From Buxus sempervirens (lineage: Eukaryota > Streptophyta > Magnoliopsida > Buxales > Buxaceae), in the NCBI GenBank assembly GCA_947561395.2, contig OX387185.1, forward strand, positions 46,448,602 through 46,512,601: DNA of 64,000 nt. The letters are read 5' to 3'. Position 1 is the first letter of the stretch. Every line of letters starts with the position of its first letter. A program made the translations under genes and the position numbers. Below the pieces are notes generated by a model. The model saw nothing but the letters and a program-made list of their open reading frames with translations. It searched no databases and was not told where the DNA came from. Shown here piece by piece: positions 25,130 to 34,470 of the stretch.

Positions 25130-25990
25130 AACTAAACAGAAGCAAATAAAAAAGAAGTAAAAAGAAACTTGATGCAATAGATCTCTGAGATTATTTTCCA
25201 TGGTGATGATTACTATAACCTAAGTTAAAGTTTCTTTCGTGGTGCAACTGATCCAAGAATTCGACAAAAGGTTTCACAAATCATCATGCAAGACAAATAA
25301 GATGGACAATAACCTCTATGTCAAGTAATAATCTAAGAGAACAAATTAGTGCCTCTTTATCAGCCTTTCGGAGATGGATTAGGTTGCTCCTTTGTAGTAT
25401 ATGGTGCATATGGATGAGAGGAACAAAGAACATGTAAGAACATTATAATTTCCTGCGCCACTTATATACCTAAATATAGAAGTTACTTTTGAGCTCTTGC
25501 TTAAAGAAGTTTATTAGCATACCTTTTATTGAATAAGAGATCCGCTAATCCAGAAAATGTTCTAGCCAGCTACATTGATACATGTCTTGTTCCTACTTGG
25601 TAGAATTAAAACAGGTCAAAAATTGCAAAATATATACTGGGAGATGACAACAAAAGATAATATAAGATTTCATGGTATAGCCAAATTCAAAACTATTTAG
25701 GGAAAACCGTTCTTCGGATAGAAAAGAAGATATGAAAATTAAGAAACTCCAGGGCCATATCAATTGAGATCCCAACTGATGACATGGGAACTTCAAGCAA
25801 TTCCTGACATCTACATGGAAATTTTAGTCGTCAATCTGAGATTATATAGCCCTAACTTCAGATTCTACAATTTCATCAGTATATTCCAACCCACCGAAAA
25901 AGAAATCAATTTATTGTAAACAATGCTTGCAAATGACTCATTGTGCAGACGAATGCTTGCAGACAAATGACTCACCGAAAAAGAAACAAT
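25130..25990. other. MULE interior, nothing recognised
   Basis: AT-rich sequence without a coding match. Short repeats of GACGAATGCTTGCAGAC and AATGACTCACCGAAAAAG occur at 25895-26020, just before the polygalacturonase fragment. Confidence 0.5.
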
Positions 25991-25999
25991 GCTTGCAGA

Positions 26000-26252
26000 C
26001 GAATGCCTTGTGCAGACGAATGGTTTGGAGAAGACGAAGCAGGGCTTCGATAAAACTTTGAGAATCGATTGTTTCAGAGAAATCTCAGAAGCTCGGATCG
26101 CAACTCGCTCAAATCTGACTTATACGGAAGGGATCGAGTCCCTGATTCAACTCCCTCGATTTCCAGGGTTTAGAAACCGAGTCAACCCCAAAAGGGTTGT
26201 TTCTGTAGATGATTATGGGGCGGTAGGAGATGGTCTCAATGACGATACCCAG
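26000..26252 (+). pseudogene. captured polygalacturonase (GH28) first-exon fragment
   Basis: The + strand frame ends SLIQLPRFPGFRNRVNPKR then VVSVDDYGAVGDGLNDDTQ. The VDDYGAVGDGxxDDTQ motif marks the start of the mature pectin-lyase-like fold of plant polygalacturonases. The exon stops at ACCCAG|GTATGG, the position of an intron in that family. Only the N-terminal segment is present, without the catalytic Asp residues, so it cannot be an active enzyme. It sits immediately inside the right TIR, reading towards the end of the element. Confidence 0.7.
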
Positions 26253-26289
26253 GTATGGAGCTTAAGTCGAATGGTTTGGAGTAGTCGTA

Positions 26290-26444
26290 TGGTTTGGTGA
26301 AAACGAAGAGAGAGGGAGAACGGTCAAGACGCCGTTAACGGGAGATTAGTTTCGAGCATTCGTTTGGGCGCATTTTTTTTTTTGACACGCGGCGCGCATC
26401 CAAGCGAGGTTCACGAACGGAGTGAAGATATAGGAAGCGGGTTG
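26290..26444 (-). repeat. right terminal inverted repeat of the large MULE
   Basis: Read on the - strand it begins CAACCCGCTTCCTATATCTT and then follows the left TIR, with a poly(A/T) tract between the GCGTGTC and GCGCCCAA blocks. It probably carries the promoter of the transposase. The GAATGATTG duplication follows immediately. Confidence 0.85.
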
Positions 26445-26524
26445 GAATGATTGAACCCGAACCATCTTTGTTAAGAAGCCTTAAACATTTCTGAGAATCA
26501 ATACAAGGGAGAACAGTTTGAAAG

Positions 26525-26823
26525 CAAGGTTTACAATTTCGGCTGCCGCCGAAATTTCGGTACAGGGACCCCTGGCGATGCGTTTCGCCGGGGGAAATCG
26601 TTCTGGGTGCATCGCCAGCAACTCACCGAAATTTCGACGATTTGTCACCGGCACGGACGAAATAGAAAAAAAAATCAGTTTTTATGCATGAAACGGAGCG
26701 GCGTGCCGACGAAATTTCCACCGACACGGAAAAAAACCCGATTTTTGCCTTTTTAATTTTCCGCCGAAATTTCGTTTTGGCCGATGGGCGGCACACCCAC
26801 CGGCACCAAAACGTAGAACCTTG
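26525..26823. mobile_element. GC-rich MITE (CAAGGTTTACAATTTCGG family), copy 1
   Basis: The inverted termini CAAGGTTTACAATTTCGG and (reverse of the right end) CAAGGTTCTACGTTTTGG are flanked by GTTTGAAAG and GTTTGAAGT, an imperfect 8-9 bp duplication. The interior is rich in CCGAAATTTCG and CCGGCAC motifs. It is inserted only 72 bp beyond the MULE target duplication. Confidence 0.65.
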
Positions 26824-27179
26824 GTTTGAAGTACAATCAGCTTTTGACCTGAAATTATATTGTCAATATTTTGCTATATCTTACTAGTTTTATTTTTTTT
26901 ACTTTTATTGTGAAATCCTGGAAACCATCTTACTAGTTTCTTGAAAAGGTTATTTGGTCACAGTTCATACAAAAATGATTCAGTTTTTTATCCCGGATCG
27001 TTGGTAGTTCATCTCTGAATTAGTTGCTTTGGTATAGAATCAGTGATGTTGTCTATAAGTTATAAAATTATATGAAACTTCTTTATGTGTGCTTCATGGA
27101 TATATTTTACACCTAGTTTAGTCTATTATTTGATGAAGGATTGTATTGGAGTTGCTATTCCAATACAAAGTAGAAGTTA

Positions 27180-27920
27180 TTACAAAAGTACAAGGCTTCA
27201 TCAGTAAGATCTGCAATCTTCCACGGGGTGAATCCTTTTTGTGAGACAAGTCCACAATGGTTTTGGAGTCGCTCCCATTCTATTTCTAAGGAGTTCATTT
27301 GTTGCAATCCCATCCCTTTAAGCATTTCCATAAAAAGAATCCAATTTTTTGAGCAGAAGGTAAGTGCCATATGTTCAACCATTTTCCTTCTTCATTCCTA
27401 TTAACTCCCATGTTAGAAGTCTATAGGCTAACACAGAATACTCACCACTGTAATTTGCTCTCTATATAAAGCCTATCTTTAGTCCCAACTTTGTTGACAG
27501 GTATAGACCAAACGCTATTAGACTAAAAAGGCCAGATTTCCTTGAGAATACCCAAATTCCTACTCTTAGTTTTAGCATCAATGAGATCGTCATCAACTTT
27601 GCTGATGTTCAAACTTCTGATTCTAAAATTTTTCAGTCTCCTCAACTTTGCTGCTATTCAAACTTTTAATTTTGAGACCCATTTCGTGAAAATAAATTAT
27701 TCAGGATTTGTAGCAAGGGTCCAAGCAATTTTTGTGAACATTCTGTCTTTAATGTTGAGACCCCTATCACTTTCTGGTAGGCAAAGTTCAGCCAACAAAT
27801 ATTGTGGAATGCTAGCTTTTTCTTTATTTGTCCTATAAAAAAAAATTCTGGGACTCTTTGTCAATACGATCCATGATAATGGAGGGAACGCATTTCCTCT
27901 ACTGCTAACCGAAATCATCA
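27180..27920 (-). mobile_element. LINE remnant: reverse transcriptase C-terminus and zf-RVT
   Basis: On the - strand a frame at about 27910-27700 reads LPESDRGLNIKDRMFTKIAW then TLATNP. This follows the GGLGI...K..W.L..NP block at the end of plant L1-type reverse transcriptases. Below it, at about 27390-27190, another frame has the zf-RVT pattern (W..IWHLPSAQKIGFFLWK then a C..C run and HPVEDC). It is broken by several stops and frame changes and is an old fragment. Confidence 0.6.
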
Positions 27921-28060
27921 GTCATAACCATTATTGCTGTGTTTATCAAATTTAAGTCTCCCAGTCCAGTCTTAGGTTCAGAGTTTGGCCTTCCAGCCCC
28001 TTAGTTTTTTGCAAATTTCAACTGTGTTACCATGTCCATGTCTGCCCGTCAGTATTCTCC

Positions 28061-28270
28061 TTTTTTTTTTTTTGGTAACAAGGGTAAAGCATTTTATTAA
28101 GATAAGTGTCTAATACGTATTGGATTACATTACGAGCTTCTTCCAACAAAATATGACAAAGACCAGCAGGTGGATTTTTTAACCAAAAACAAGAAAATCT
28201 ATCAATACTAAAATTTGCCAAAAAATCTGCTGCTCCATTTCCTTTCCTGAAAATACGTCAGTGTTCTTCT
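28061..28270 (-). mobile_element. 5'-truncated LINE tail with poly(A)
   Basis: The - strand reads the end of an RNase H domain (GNGAADFLANF, then SIDRFSCFWLK, then DLCHILLEEA-like) and ends in a poly(A) (T-run 28061-28074). It is the same LINE family as the copy at 40168-40640, with which it shares the last 200 bp. Confidence 0.75.
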
Positions 28271-29102
28271 TTTTGAATCAGTCCTTTTGACATACGTCAT
28301 TTATGTGGAAGAGGTCGAATCTTGAGGTGCTTGCTTGGTCCCACATTAACTGAATAATGGGTGCATTTGCAGGTGTTGTAATTGTCTGGTCTCCCAAAAC
28401 CGTACCTGGGGATCTAGAGAGTGGTCACACTCAGCAAACACAGGCCTATCTGTAAATCAATCTGGAAATGATTTAAGTCCAAATTCTGAATCCAACAATT
28501 CCAACCCTGATGCAGAGAGAATGAAGGTATTCTCTGGTTATGTTGTCACTCTGTACAAAAATTCGGATGCAGTAAAAGGGCCACCCGAGTAAGGGACAAG
28601 AGTGATGGTAATGTTGGCTGGGTAGTGTTGGGGATGCACCTCATTGTTTCCAGTGCAAGTCAGATTAGGCAGTCAAGCATTTGCTTTCTCTCCCTACCCC
28701 ACAAGCCACAAGAAAAAGAAATATCAAGAACTTTGTCTCCTTAGATTCCATTATTCCGTTCCAGGAGTCTTTCTCCATCTCTCCATCCCCATTGAGCCTC
28801 ATCTTTCTTGTTCTTGTCTCTATTCTTTTTTCCATGTCTCTGTTCTTTTTACCCTTTTTTATGCAGTTTGGTGGGGCTGCTCAGCTTCCTTTTTTAAGTG
28901 GTCTTAGCAACATTTCTCAGGAGTCAGGACCATGGCAGGCTAAAAAGAAAAGACTAGGAGGAAAGAATAAACCAGATAATGAGTGAGAGAGAGCCCACAT
29001 ATCCACAAAAGAGACCAAGACACTAAGATAGAATCTCTTGATCTTTTGTATTCTTTTGACCCATCTTTAAGGAGTTCCAACAACGTCTCTTTACTTTCAC
29101 AG

Positions 29103-29834
29103 ATGAAGACATTCATGGTTAAGAACCCCCTTAACTCCTCCTCCAAGAGGCACTTCCACTGGAGAAGGAAACTTGAGGATGAAGAGGATGAGGAAGAGGT
29201 TCTAATGGCTAACTCTTCCTCACATGCGCCACCACCAATGGGTTCCTCATCGGTGCCAAAGAAAAAACTTCCCGTTGTAACAGTTTCTAAGTTCCGGTCT
29301 CTGCTGACCGCCATTGCCAGGCACCGAACACGCCTCTCATCTGGTCTTGGCACCAGAGTGGTGGGTACCCTTTTCGGGTACCGACGTGGGCATGTGCACT
29401 TCGCGTTTCAAGAGGACCCCAAGACGAATCCGTTCTTTCTGATCGAATTTGCCACCCCTACAAGCGGATTGGTTCGAGAAATGGCATCTGGGTTGGTTCG
29501 GATTACGTTGGAGTGTGATAAGAAGGTGGAGAAGAAAGGAGGAAAATTGTTCGAGGAGCCTCTTTGGAGAACATTCTGCAATGGTAAGAAGTATGGGTTC
29601 GCAATGAAGCGTGAATGCAGGCCTGAGGAGTGGAAGGTGTTGAAGGTTTTGGAACCAGTTTCAATGGGAGCTGGGGTGTTGCCAGGGAATGGAGCAGGGT
29701 CCGAGGGTGAGCTTATGTACATGAGAGCTAAGTTCGAGAGGATTGTGGGATCTAAAGACTCCGAGGCTTTGTACATGATGAATCCAGATGGTAATGGAGG
29801 ACCTGAGCTGAGCATTTATCTGCTTAGAGTTTGA
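29103..29834 (+). CDS. MIZU-KUSSEI1-like (DUF617) protein
   Basis: An intronless frame of 243 residues from the ATG at 29103, preceded by CTTTCACAG. An upstream in-frame extension has no ATG. After a variable, acidic N-terminus comes KLPVVTVSKFRSLL (about 55-68). The DUF617 domain follows to the C-terminus (GTRVVGTLFGYRRGHVHFAF, FFLIEFA, LVREMASGLVRITLEC, PLWRTFCNGKKYGFA, EGELMYMRAKFERIVGS, DSEALYMMNPDG, ELSIYLLRV). This is the full usual length. The Arabidopsis founder MIZ1 is needed for root hydrotropism and acts at the ER; which paralogue this is cannot be told from sequence alone. The upstream 400 bp is CT-rich (28640-28900), as in plant 5' leaders. Confidence 0.9.
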   Translation: MKTFMVKNPLNSSSKRHFHWRRKLEDEEDEEEVLMANSSSHAPPPMGSSSVPKKKLPVVTVSKFRSLLTAIARHRTRLSSGLGTRVVGTLFGYRRGHVHFAFQEDPKTNPFFLIEFATPTSGLVREMASGLVRITLECDKKVEKKGGKLFEEPLWRTFCNGKKYGFAMKRECRPEEWKVLKVLEPVSMGAGVLPGNGAGSEGELMYMRAKFERIVGSKDSEALYMMNPDGNGGPELSIYLLRV

Positions 29835-32589
29835 GCTTGATGGGGTGAGTCGTAGCTGCTTAGCTTTTCCTTGAGCTTAAGAGTAGTGTATTAGTACTTG
29901 TTTAACTCTTGAGCCATGGAAATGGAAAATTGGTTCTCTGTAGCTGTTTTTCTTTTCATCTTTTTCTCTCTTTTTAGGAGTAATTGGGATTTGGTTATAT
30001 GACCAGTAAGGTTATTTTTAATCTTGAGGTAGTTTGAGAGGAAGAGCATTGAGTGGTTGGTGGGGGGTATAGTTGTGTTGATGAAATGTATATGGCTTCA
30101 ATTTTCCTCTTCTTCTGAAAGCAACAGGCAACTGCCAAGTGCAAAACATCAATATCTTCCTGTTTTGATGCCATGTTAACAAAATTGCTCATGTTACCAT
30201 GAAATATCCTTACAGATTGTGGACTTTTCATGGTTGAAGTAGTAAAAATTTTCTGAAATTTTGGCTCTGTGGTATGAGCTGAAATCCTGAAAATTTTTCT
30301 GACACTTCCTCCTTTTTTCTAAAAAAAAAATTTGGGTAAGAAGGCTTTATAATAAATAAATGTCCATGGAGCAATTGAGTTGCTTATAATTTGATAAATA
30401 TTTTGTTAGAATTTTTACCATAAATTTTGCAAAATTTCAAGGATTGATACAAATGAGAAACAATCTAGTATGTCTGCAGACAATGATAATTCTTACATGA
30501 TTGGACATTGAAATGGGATTTTTCTTGTGGAGATGGTCTAAATCAATTACTCTCAGGTTAAAAGATGATTAGACTATAAAATATGGTAAGAGGAAAGGTG
30601 TAAAAAATCAATAAACCACCTTAAAACTTGATTAACACTGCCCCATCTGGTGTGCATGATTACTATTAATCATTTCCTCATCCGGTCACCATGCAATAGA
30701 TTAAACTCTGAAATCATTAGGTTGCTTTTGAACAATGATGTGCACTATGAGCAACCAGTTAATACAGGTACTAAGATGTTTTAATTCGGATTGAACTCTA
30801 GTGTTGGCTCTGTACATGTCCTCATGTGCCTCAACTGACATTGGCCATTGAAGCTTTACATCTTTCTCCTGGTTTCATGGCTTTGGCCTTACACTTTTCC
30901 CTGTTGATAATGGAAAAAGGCAGCACAGGAGGGTAATTAAGAGATTGCTATTTACAGCTGCTGCCTTTGATGGAACTTGTTTTTTTAAGTTTTCAAACAT
31001 TTAAAGCTGTATGGCCTAGAAAAAGCTTAGGTCATTTGGGTACTTTCAGCTATAATTGCTCCAATAAATGCTTGGGATTGGGGCCGTTGGGCAACTAAAT
31101 ATTGCAAGATAAATGATTGCCTCAACGAGCTTTTGAAGACCACTTCAATGAAGAATCTCTTTGGTTACCTATCCATGTTCAGATCACAAGGTTGATATAC
31201 TATTTATGTCAGAAAAAAAAATAATCTTGTTTGTTGATGGCAATGGGATGGAATTCTTGCAGCTCTTTTACCCAAAATTTAAATTGATTGCTTCAAAACA
31301 ACCACTCACTGTCATAAATCTTTTGACAAAATTGGGAAAAATAGTGGTTATTGTCCCAAAATATCATATTAGTTCAATATACTGGATGGTTTATTGGTGG
31401 GCCATTTTAGGTGTATTTGGGTCACAACTTTTTCTTTCTTTCTTTATTTAATTCTTTTTAGTAGTTTTATCCTCTCCATCTCAAAGCACATATGGAGCAC
31501 AAGTTTATCTGTTGAGTCATTAGATGAATTTTTAGGCTATGTTTCATACAAGCTTTTGTTGACCAGAAAAGAGTCTTCAAGAGGCTTTTGTTGTTTGTGA
31601 GTTTTCAAATTCCAATCTCTCTGTGGAAAAGTGCTTTATTTTATTTTGGTTTGAGCAAAAGTGCATCCTTGGTTTTTATTTTAGTGTTATATTGAATATG
31701 TAATTAAGGGGAAAGTCCCCAACAAAATGTGTGTGCCCATGCACATGGGAGTCCGTGACAATAACTAGTCCCTTTCAAGTCCATCCTGCCATGGCATGAA
31801 AAAAAAGTGGCTGACCTTACCCTTATTTTATATACTAGGTTAGTCATACCAGAGCTCCAGTGTATTTCCTCCAAGAACAGGCCAAGGGTAGCACTATTAC
31901 TTAACACATCCACAAGCTAAATTGAAGTTCATCAAGTGTTTCTCACATCCAATGTCTGAGCTATCATTAATAAGGAACCCCATTTGAGCTGGTAACTATT
32001 TCATACCAAAGGCCTGTTTCTATAAGAGATATTACACTTATATTCAATAAATCTGGAAGTCAGAACCCAGAACAGTACAGCTCAAACAAGATGGGGTATT
32101 GCAGCCAATCCCCAGAAAATCAGATATTGAAGTCAAGTTTCATCAACCTGTCAAAGACTAGAATCGATTGATTGGCTGGTGGGCTGAGATATTCACTGCC
32201 CAGTTCCATTCAGTGTCATGTTCATAGTGTGCTGGGGATGCTTAAATAGTCCATTTCTGGCTCCCCCTGGCTGAGCTATGATTTTCAAACTGTCAAATAA
32301 AATGATTTGATCATAAATTATATGAGAATGTGAATCACAAAGCTCTTTAACATGAAGGGACAGGCACACTTACCAGGAAAATAATGTATTTTAGTTTATT
32401 TAGCTGATATGTGCTGTGAACTAACAAGTCAAGTTCCTCCGAACAGGCACTAAGGGCTCATTGACTACAGATGTTAGGACGTTAAGTTTGCAAAGATGGA
32501 TGGCATGCAAATTTTGGCAGTTCCAGTTTGCTCAGCTAGCTAATTTATTCATTTGATTGGCACATAATGTTGTGTCGATTGCCGTGTGT
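29835..32589. other. intergenic, nothing recognised
   Basis: The 3' flank of the MIZ1-like gene followed by AT-rich DNA. No exon with family motifs or paired element ends was found. Confidence 0.5.
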
Positions 32590-33230
32590 TTGTAACAGGT
32601 TGAAAAATGCTGGCTCTCATAACTGCTGTTGGAAACCAGTATGATAATTGACTATAGGGACTATGACTACAGGAACCTTCATGGACTAAAGGACTCCTTC
32701 CCGTATCAGTCACAAGGTTTACAATGTTGTTTCAAACGACATTTCATTAGGTGTCACTAGCAAAATGTTGGCAAAATGTCGCAGAAATGAGGGAAAAATC
32801 GCTAGAATAGAAAAAAAAGCTAAAAAAATGTAAATTCCTGTCATTTCACGACATTTCACTAAATGTCATTGAAATTTCGCTAACATCAAGGAAAATCTAA
32901 AAAAATTTCCTTGATATTGCCGAAATGTTGCTGACATCATGAAAAATCTAAAAAATTTTCCCTGATATTGCCAAAATGTTGCTGACATCATGGAATCTTT
33001 GAAATTTCATTTTCCAAGCTAGTTTCTTGTCGCCACCTTGGAAAATAGCGAAATTTCACGACATTTCTGCGAAATGCTGAAATGTCGCGAAATTGTAAAC
33101 ATTGATCAATCATGGACCTTCTTCCTAAAATTGGACTTCTTGGCATTGGGACAGTACTTCTAGGAATGCAAGAATCACTTGTGTGATTGGAAATTTGGAA
33201 TCATAAACATTGAACCTCATTTTGTAATCA
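32590..33230 (-). pseudogene. decayed copy of the last exon of the ZCCHC8-like gene, split by a MITE
   Basis: The + strand at 32640-32707 (AATTGACTATAGGGACTATG, then CTTCATGGACTAAAGGACTC) is a close match to the antisense of exon 9 of the ZCCHC8-like gene around 15020-15085. The match resumes at about 33113-33230 (TTGGACTTCTTGGCATTGG, GCAAGAATCACTT, TGTGATTGGAA, TTGTAATCACA), corresponding to about 14905-15005. The gap at 32714-33110 is a MITE insertion. The copy has many substitutions and deletions and no open frame. No poly(A) or introns were seen, so whether it arose by retroposition or segmental duplication is undecided. Confidence 0.75.
32714..33110. mobile_element. MITE (CAAGGTTTACAAT family), copy 2
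   Basis: It is bounded by AAGGTTTACAATG at the left and GCGAAATTGTAAACATT at the right, an inverted pair. Internal GACATTTC, GCGAAAT and CTGATATTGCC blocks are repeated. It is related in its ends to the element at 26525-26823 and interrupts the ZCCHC8 exon relic. Confidence 0.6.
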
Positions 33231-33612
33231 CAAGGATTATCATTCACTATTCTTTGGTATTTTTGACTGGAGTGCAGCAAGCTAAATATATTTACCTTCC
33301 CTCTTGGGGTAATTGGATAACTTCTGTACACTCTTTTTTCTGTATATAAATTTATATCCTTCATTATTGATAAAAAAGAAAAATGCTTGAAAACATGGCT
33401 TTTCTCCATTTGAAAACAATTAGGATCTCTTGAGAGAGAGAGAATTCTGCATAGAAACCTGAAATCAATTATTCAACTCATGGAAGTGAATAGAATTGCA
33501 GAAGCAGTTCAAGGCATAGGACAATATCATTTTCTTAAAGAAGCCCAGCAGAACTACCTAAAACTTATGCTTCACTGCATGTATCTTATTGTGGAGTGAT
33601 GTTAATAGTAGG

Positions 33613-33912
33613 TGTAGAACACCATTCTTACTAAAAGCTCAAGCTAATAGTAAGGGGTGAACTTTATATATTTAATATATTCCTTAACACTCCCCCTCAC
33701 GTGTGGGCCGGACTCAAACCCTTTTTTTAGGGGACCCATTTTAGGGAGGCCCTACACGTGAAATATTTTTTTTCTCAACGGGTGGAGTGAAGGTTTGAAC
33801 CCAGGACCTGGCACTTGCCTAAGGCTCCGATACCATGTAGAACACCATTCTTACTAAAAGCTCAAGCTAATAGTAAGGGGTGAACTTTATATATTTAATA
33901 TATTCCTTAACA
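33613..33912 (-). mobile_element. TRIM (miniature LTR element), complete copy
   Basis: A 300-bp fossil LTR-type element in miniature. It has two 77-bp terminal repeats (33613-33689 and 33836-33912), a tRNA-Met-type primer site next to one repeat and a purine-rich tract next to the other, all read on the - strand. It is flanked by GTAGG on both sides (33608-33612 and 33913-33917). It carries no protein-coding genes, as usual for TRIMs. The two repeats look identical, so the insertion is young. Confidence 0.8.
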
Positions 33913-34470
33913 GTAGGCATGAGATTCTTATGCTCCACTGCATGTATCTTTATTGTGTAGTATGTTAATTTTAGCCATGAGATTCTTAACTCAAATCAAA
34001 AGCTATGAGATCATTGATCTTGAGGTGGTCAATCACGTTTTGTATAATATGTAGTTCTTTACCGAACTTCTGATTTCCCAAATAAATTTTAATGCTCCAG
34101 GATCACATTTCTTTATCAATAAACCAGTGTCCCAATATGTTACAAGATGCTTCTCAATTATTAATTTTTTTTTATAATAGTCAATAATGAGTTAATAAAA
34201 GATTAGCTCACATCATTTGCTTTGGACTGAAGTGAAGGTATAAAATTAGGAAATAAAAACATAACAAGGAACACAAATCATTTGTGGGGTCTGGTTGACT
34301 GTGACATAAGCAGTGACAGACAAGAACAACACCCACCACCTGGTATCTTCTTCTCTGTACAGACACGAGCTCAAGCAAAGAGAACAAGGAAGAAATACTA
34401 CAGAGGAAACCTGTCTTCCCATCTTCTATCTCCACCTTATACTTCTTTCTCTTGTCTTCTTGGTCTTCCA

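Larger units (their letters stand above)
15721..26444 (-). mobile_element. autonomous Mutator-like element (10.7 kb) with two convergent genes
   Basis: The element is flanked by identical 9-bp copies GAATGATTG (15712-15720 and 26445-26453). Its ends are inverted repeats of about 150 bp; shared blocks include CGTTCGTGAACC, GGATGCGCGC, GCGCCCAA and GAAACTAATCTC, with a short indel at the extreme tip. Inside are a FAR1-type MULE transposase gene on the - strand (20943-23860), a convergent GRF zinc-finger gene on the + strand (17073-17528), a methionine aminopeptidase fragment (24670-24942, -) and a polygalacturonase fragment (about 26000-26252, +). The perfect target duplication and open transposase frame suggest a fairly recent, possibly still competent insertion just 3' of the ZCCHC8-like gene. 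Confidence 0.88.

Noticed and set aside
28940-29353. 137-codon frame antisense to the MIZ1-like gene
   Set aside because: It overlaps the DUF617 coding region and is low in complexity (poly-Ser from GAG/GAA codons of the acidic stretch).
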